64,000 bases of DNA from Hyphomicrobiales bacterium (GTDB taxonomy: Bacteria; Pseudomonadota; Alphaproteobacteria; Rhizobiales; Rhizobiaceae). Where the stretch lies: contig PAPH01000048.1 of assembly GCA_002709005.1 (NCBI GenBank), forward strand, positions 28,899 through 92,898. Direction: 5' to 3'. Shown here one piece after another: positions 63,574 through 64,000 of this stretch. Position 1 is the stretch's first letter; each line of letters starts with the position of its first letter. Made by a program: the position numbers and the translations under genes. A model generated the notes under the pieces. It was not told the DNA's origin, ran no database searches, and worked only from the letters and a program-made list of their open reading frames with translations.

Positions 63574-63592
63574 GCGAAGACGACGTCTTCGC
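63574..63592. repeat. 19-bp palindrome, unit 1 copy
   Basis: GCGAAGACGACGTCTTCGC, symmetric around one central base, stands where the tRNA acceptor 5' half would be; identical copy at 63865-63883 in unit 2. Looks like a small inserted palindromic element. Confidence 0.7.
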
Positions 63593-63627
63593 GCCAGCCA
63601 TAAAGTATTGAATTGGGGGAATGATTT

Positions 63628-63717
63628 TGGTTGCGTGGGCAGGCTTTGAACCTGCGACGCGTTGATCCGGCAGGGACTTGCGGAGCAAGTGCCGGGAGGA
63701 TTTCAGGTTATGAGCGC
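63628..63717 (-). pseudogene. tRNA-fMet remnant interrupted by a hairpin insertion
   Basis: The minus strand carries CTCATAACCTGAA (63715-63703) and GTCGCAGGTTCAAAGCCTGC with CGCAACCA (63660-63628), matching the real tRNA on both sides, but separated by about 43 bases that fold as a hairpin (CCGGCACTTGC with GCAAGT..GCCGG). A broken duplicate of the tRNA. Confidence 0.65.
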
Positions 63718-63728
63718 GGAACGCAAGG

Positions 63729-63757
63729 AAGCCCCGGCGGGGTTCGCGCGAGGCTTT
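63729..63757 (-). terminator. Terminator-like hairpin, second duplicate unit
   Basis: Copy of the 63445-63474 hairpin with one mismatch (AAGCCCC against GAGGCTTT). Lies about 160 bases downstream of tRNA-fMet on the minus strand. Confidence 0.55.
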
Positions 63758-63792
63758 GTTTGGATTGGGAAGCTGGGAGTTTTGAAGATTTT

Positions 63793-63861
63793 GGCTGCTG
63801 GGGCAGGCTTTTAACCTGTTGGCTTCAGGTTATGGTCCGCAAGGACGAGGAGCTACCATGG
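63793..63861 (-). pseudogene. Degenerate tRNA-fMet-like block (unit 2)
   Basis: Near-identical copy of the block at 63501-63570, with TTTTAACC for TTTGAACC in the T-loop and GAGGAGC for GATGAGC in the D-arm. Same internal GTCC-GCAA-GGAC hairpin. Confidence 0.6.
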
Positions 63862-63864
63862 CCA

Positions 63865-63883
63865 GCGAAGACGACGTCTTCGC
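63865..63883. repeat. 19-bp palindrome, unit 2 copy
   Basis: Identical to the palindrome at 63574-63592; 35 bases downstream of the tRNA 3' end on the minus strand. Confidence 0.7.
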
Positions 63884-63916
63884 GCCAGCCATAAGGTATT
63901 GAATTGGGGGAATGAT

Positions 63917-63994
<78 letters not shown>

Positions 63995-64000
63995 TCAAAA

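Overview
The window reads as chromosome of a high-GC alphaproteobacterium, most likely in the order Hyphomicrobiales (Rhizobiales). The evidence is a BioR-type biotin regulator with TTATCTATAA operators, HcnB/opine-oxidase-like dehydrogenases, a BKACE (DUF849) and TRAP operon, several peptide and branched-chain ABC transporters and a rhizobial-looking initiator tRNA. The genus cannot be fixed by eye. There is no phage, insertion sequence, CRISPR array or rRNA; the region is metabolic and transport content with dense, mostly co-directional operons.

Layout. 1-1758: end of a sugar ABC transporter (MalK/UgpC-like ATPase and a truncated permease), minus strand. 2064-11068: a complete outer-membrane heme acquisition module, all minus strand: ECF sigma factor, FecR-type anti-sigma, HasR/FecA-like receptor with signalling domain, heme oxygenase, DUF454 protein, an atypical Rrf2 regulator, and a dedicated ExbB-ExbD-TonB motor, ending in a clear terminator at 1931-1962. 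11257-11887: the deletion scar of an AmiC-like/AmiR-like gene pair. 12163-26428: an eleven-gene minus-strand operon (peptide-type ABC transporter, Asp/Glu racemase-like protein, opine-oxidase-like FAD enzymes, M20 amidohydrolase, CaiB CoA-transferase, ornithine cyclodeaminase) with a divergent TetR gene.

27888-30195: bioR, bioY and bioB with BioR operators. 30197-33342: a MocR regulator divergent from a small ORF, a MOSC protein and a pyridoxal kinase. 33658-41635: a minus-strand operon combining an HpaI-type aldolase, cupin, DUF6282 hydrolase, TRAP transporter, BKACE, quinone reductase and SDR, controlled by a divergent IclR regulator.

42794-52109: a MalT-like (LAL) regulator with a possible switchable leader, divergent from an amidase and a complete Dpp-type ABC transporter. 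52263-63284: a Liv-type ABC transporter, an ArgE/DapE-like deacylase, a cysteine hydrolase and an N-formylglutamate amidohydrolase-like protein on the minus strand, divergent from an RpiR regulator, a glutamine-synthetase-like ligase and a second ornithine cyclodeaminase. 63425-63994: an imperfect tandem duplication of about 290 bp attached to tRNA-fMet, carrying degenerate tRNA copies and small hairpins.

The common theme is scavenging of nitrogenous organic compounds: three separate uptake systems for peptide/amide/amino-acid-like substrates sit beside hydrolases (amidase, two M20 enzymes, DUF6282, cysteine hydrolase, formylglutamate hydrolase), FAD amine oxidases and two ornithine cyclodeaminases, with separate iron (heme), biotin and pyridoxal cofactor modules between them. 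Substrates of the three catabolic clusters are inferred only at the class level.
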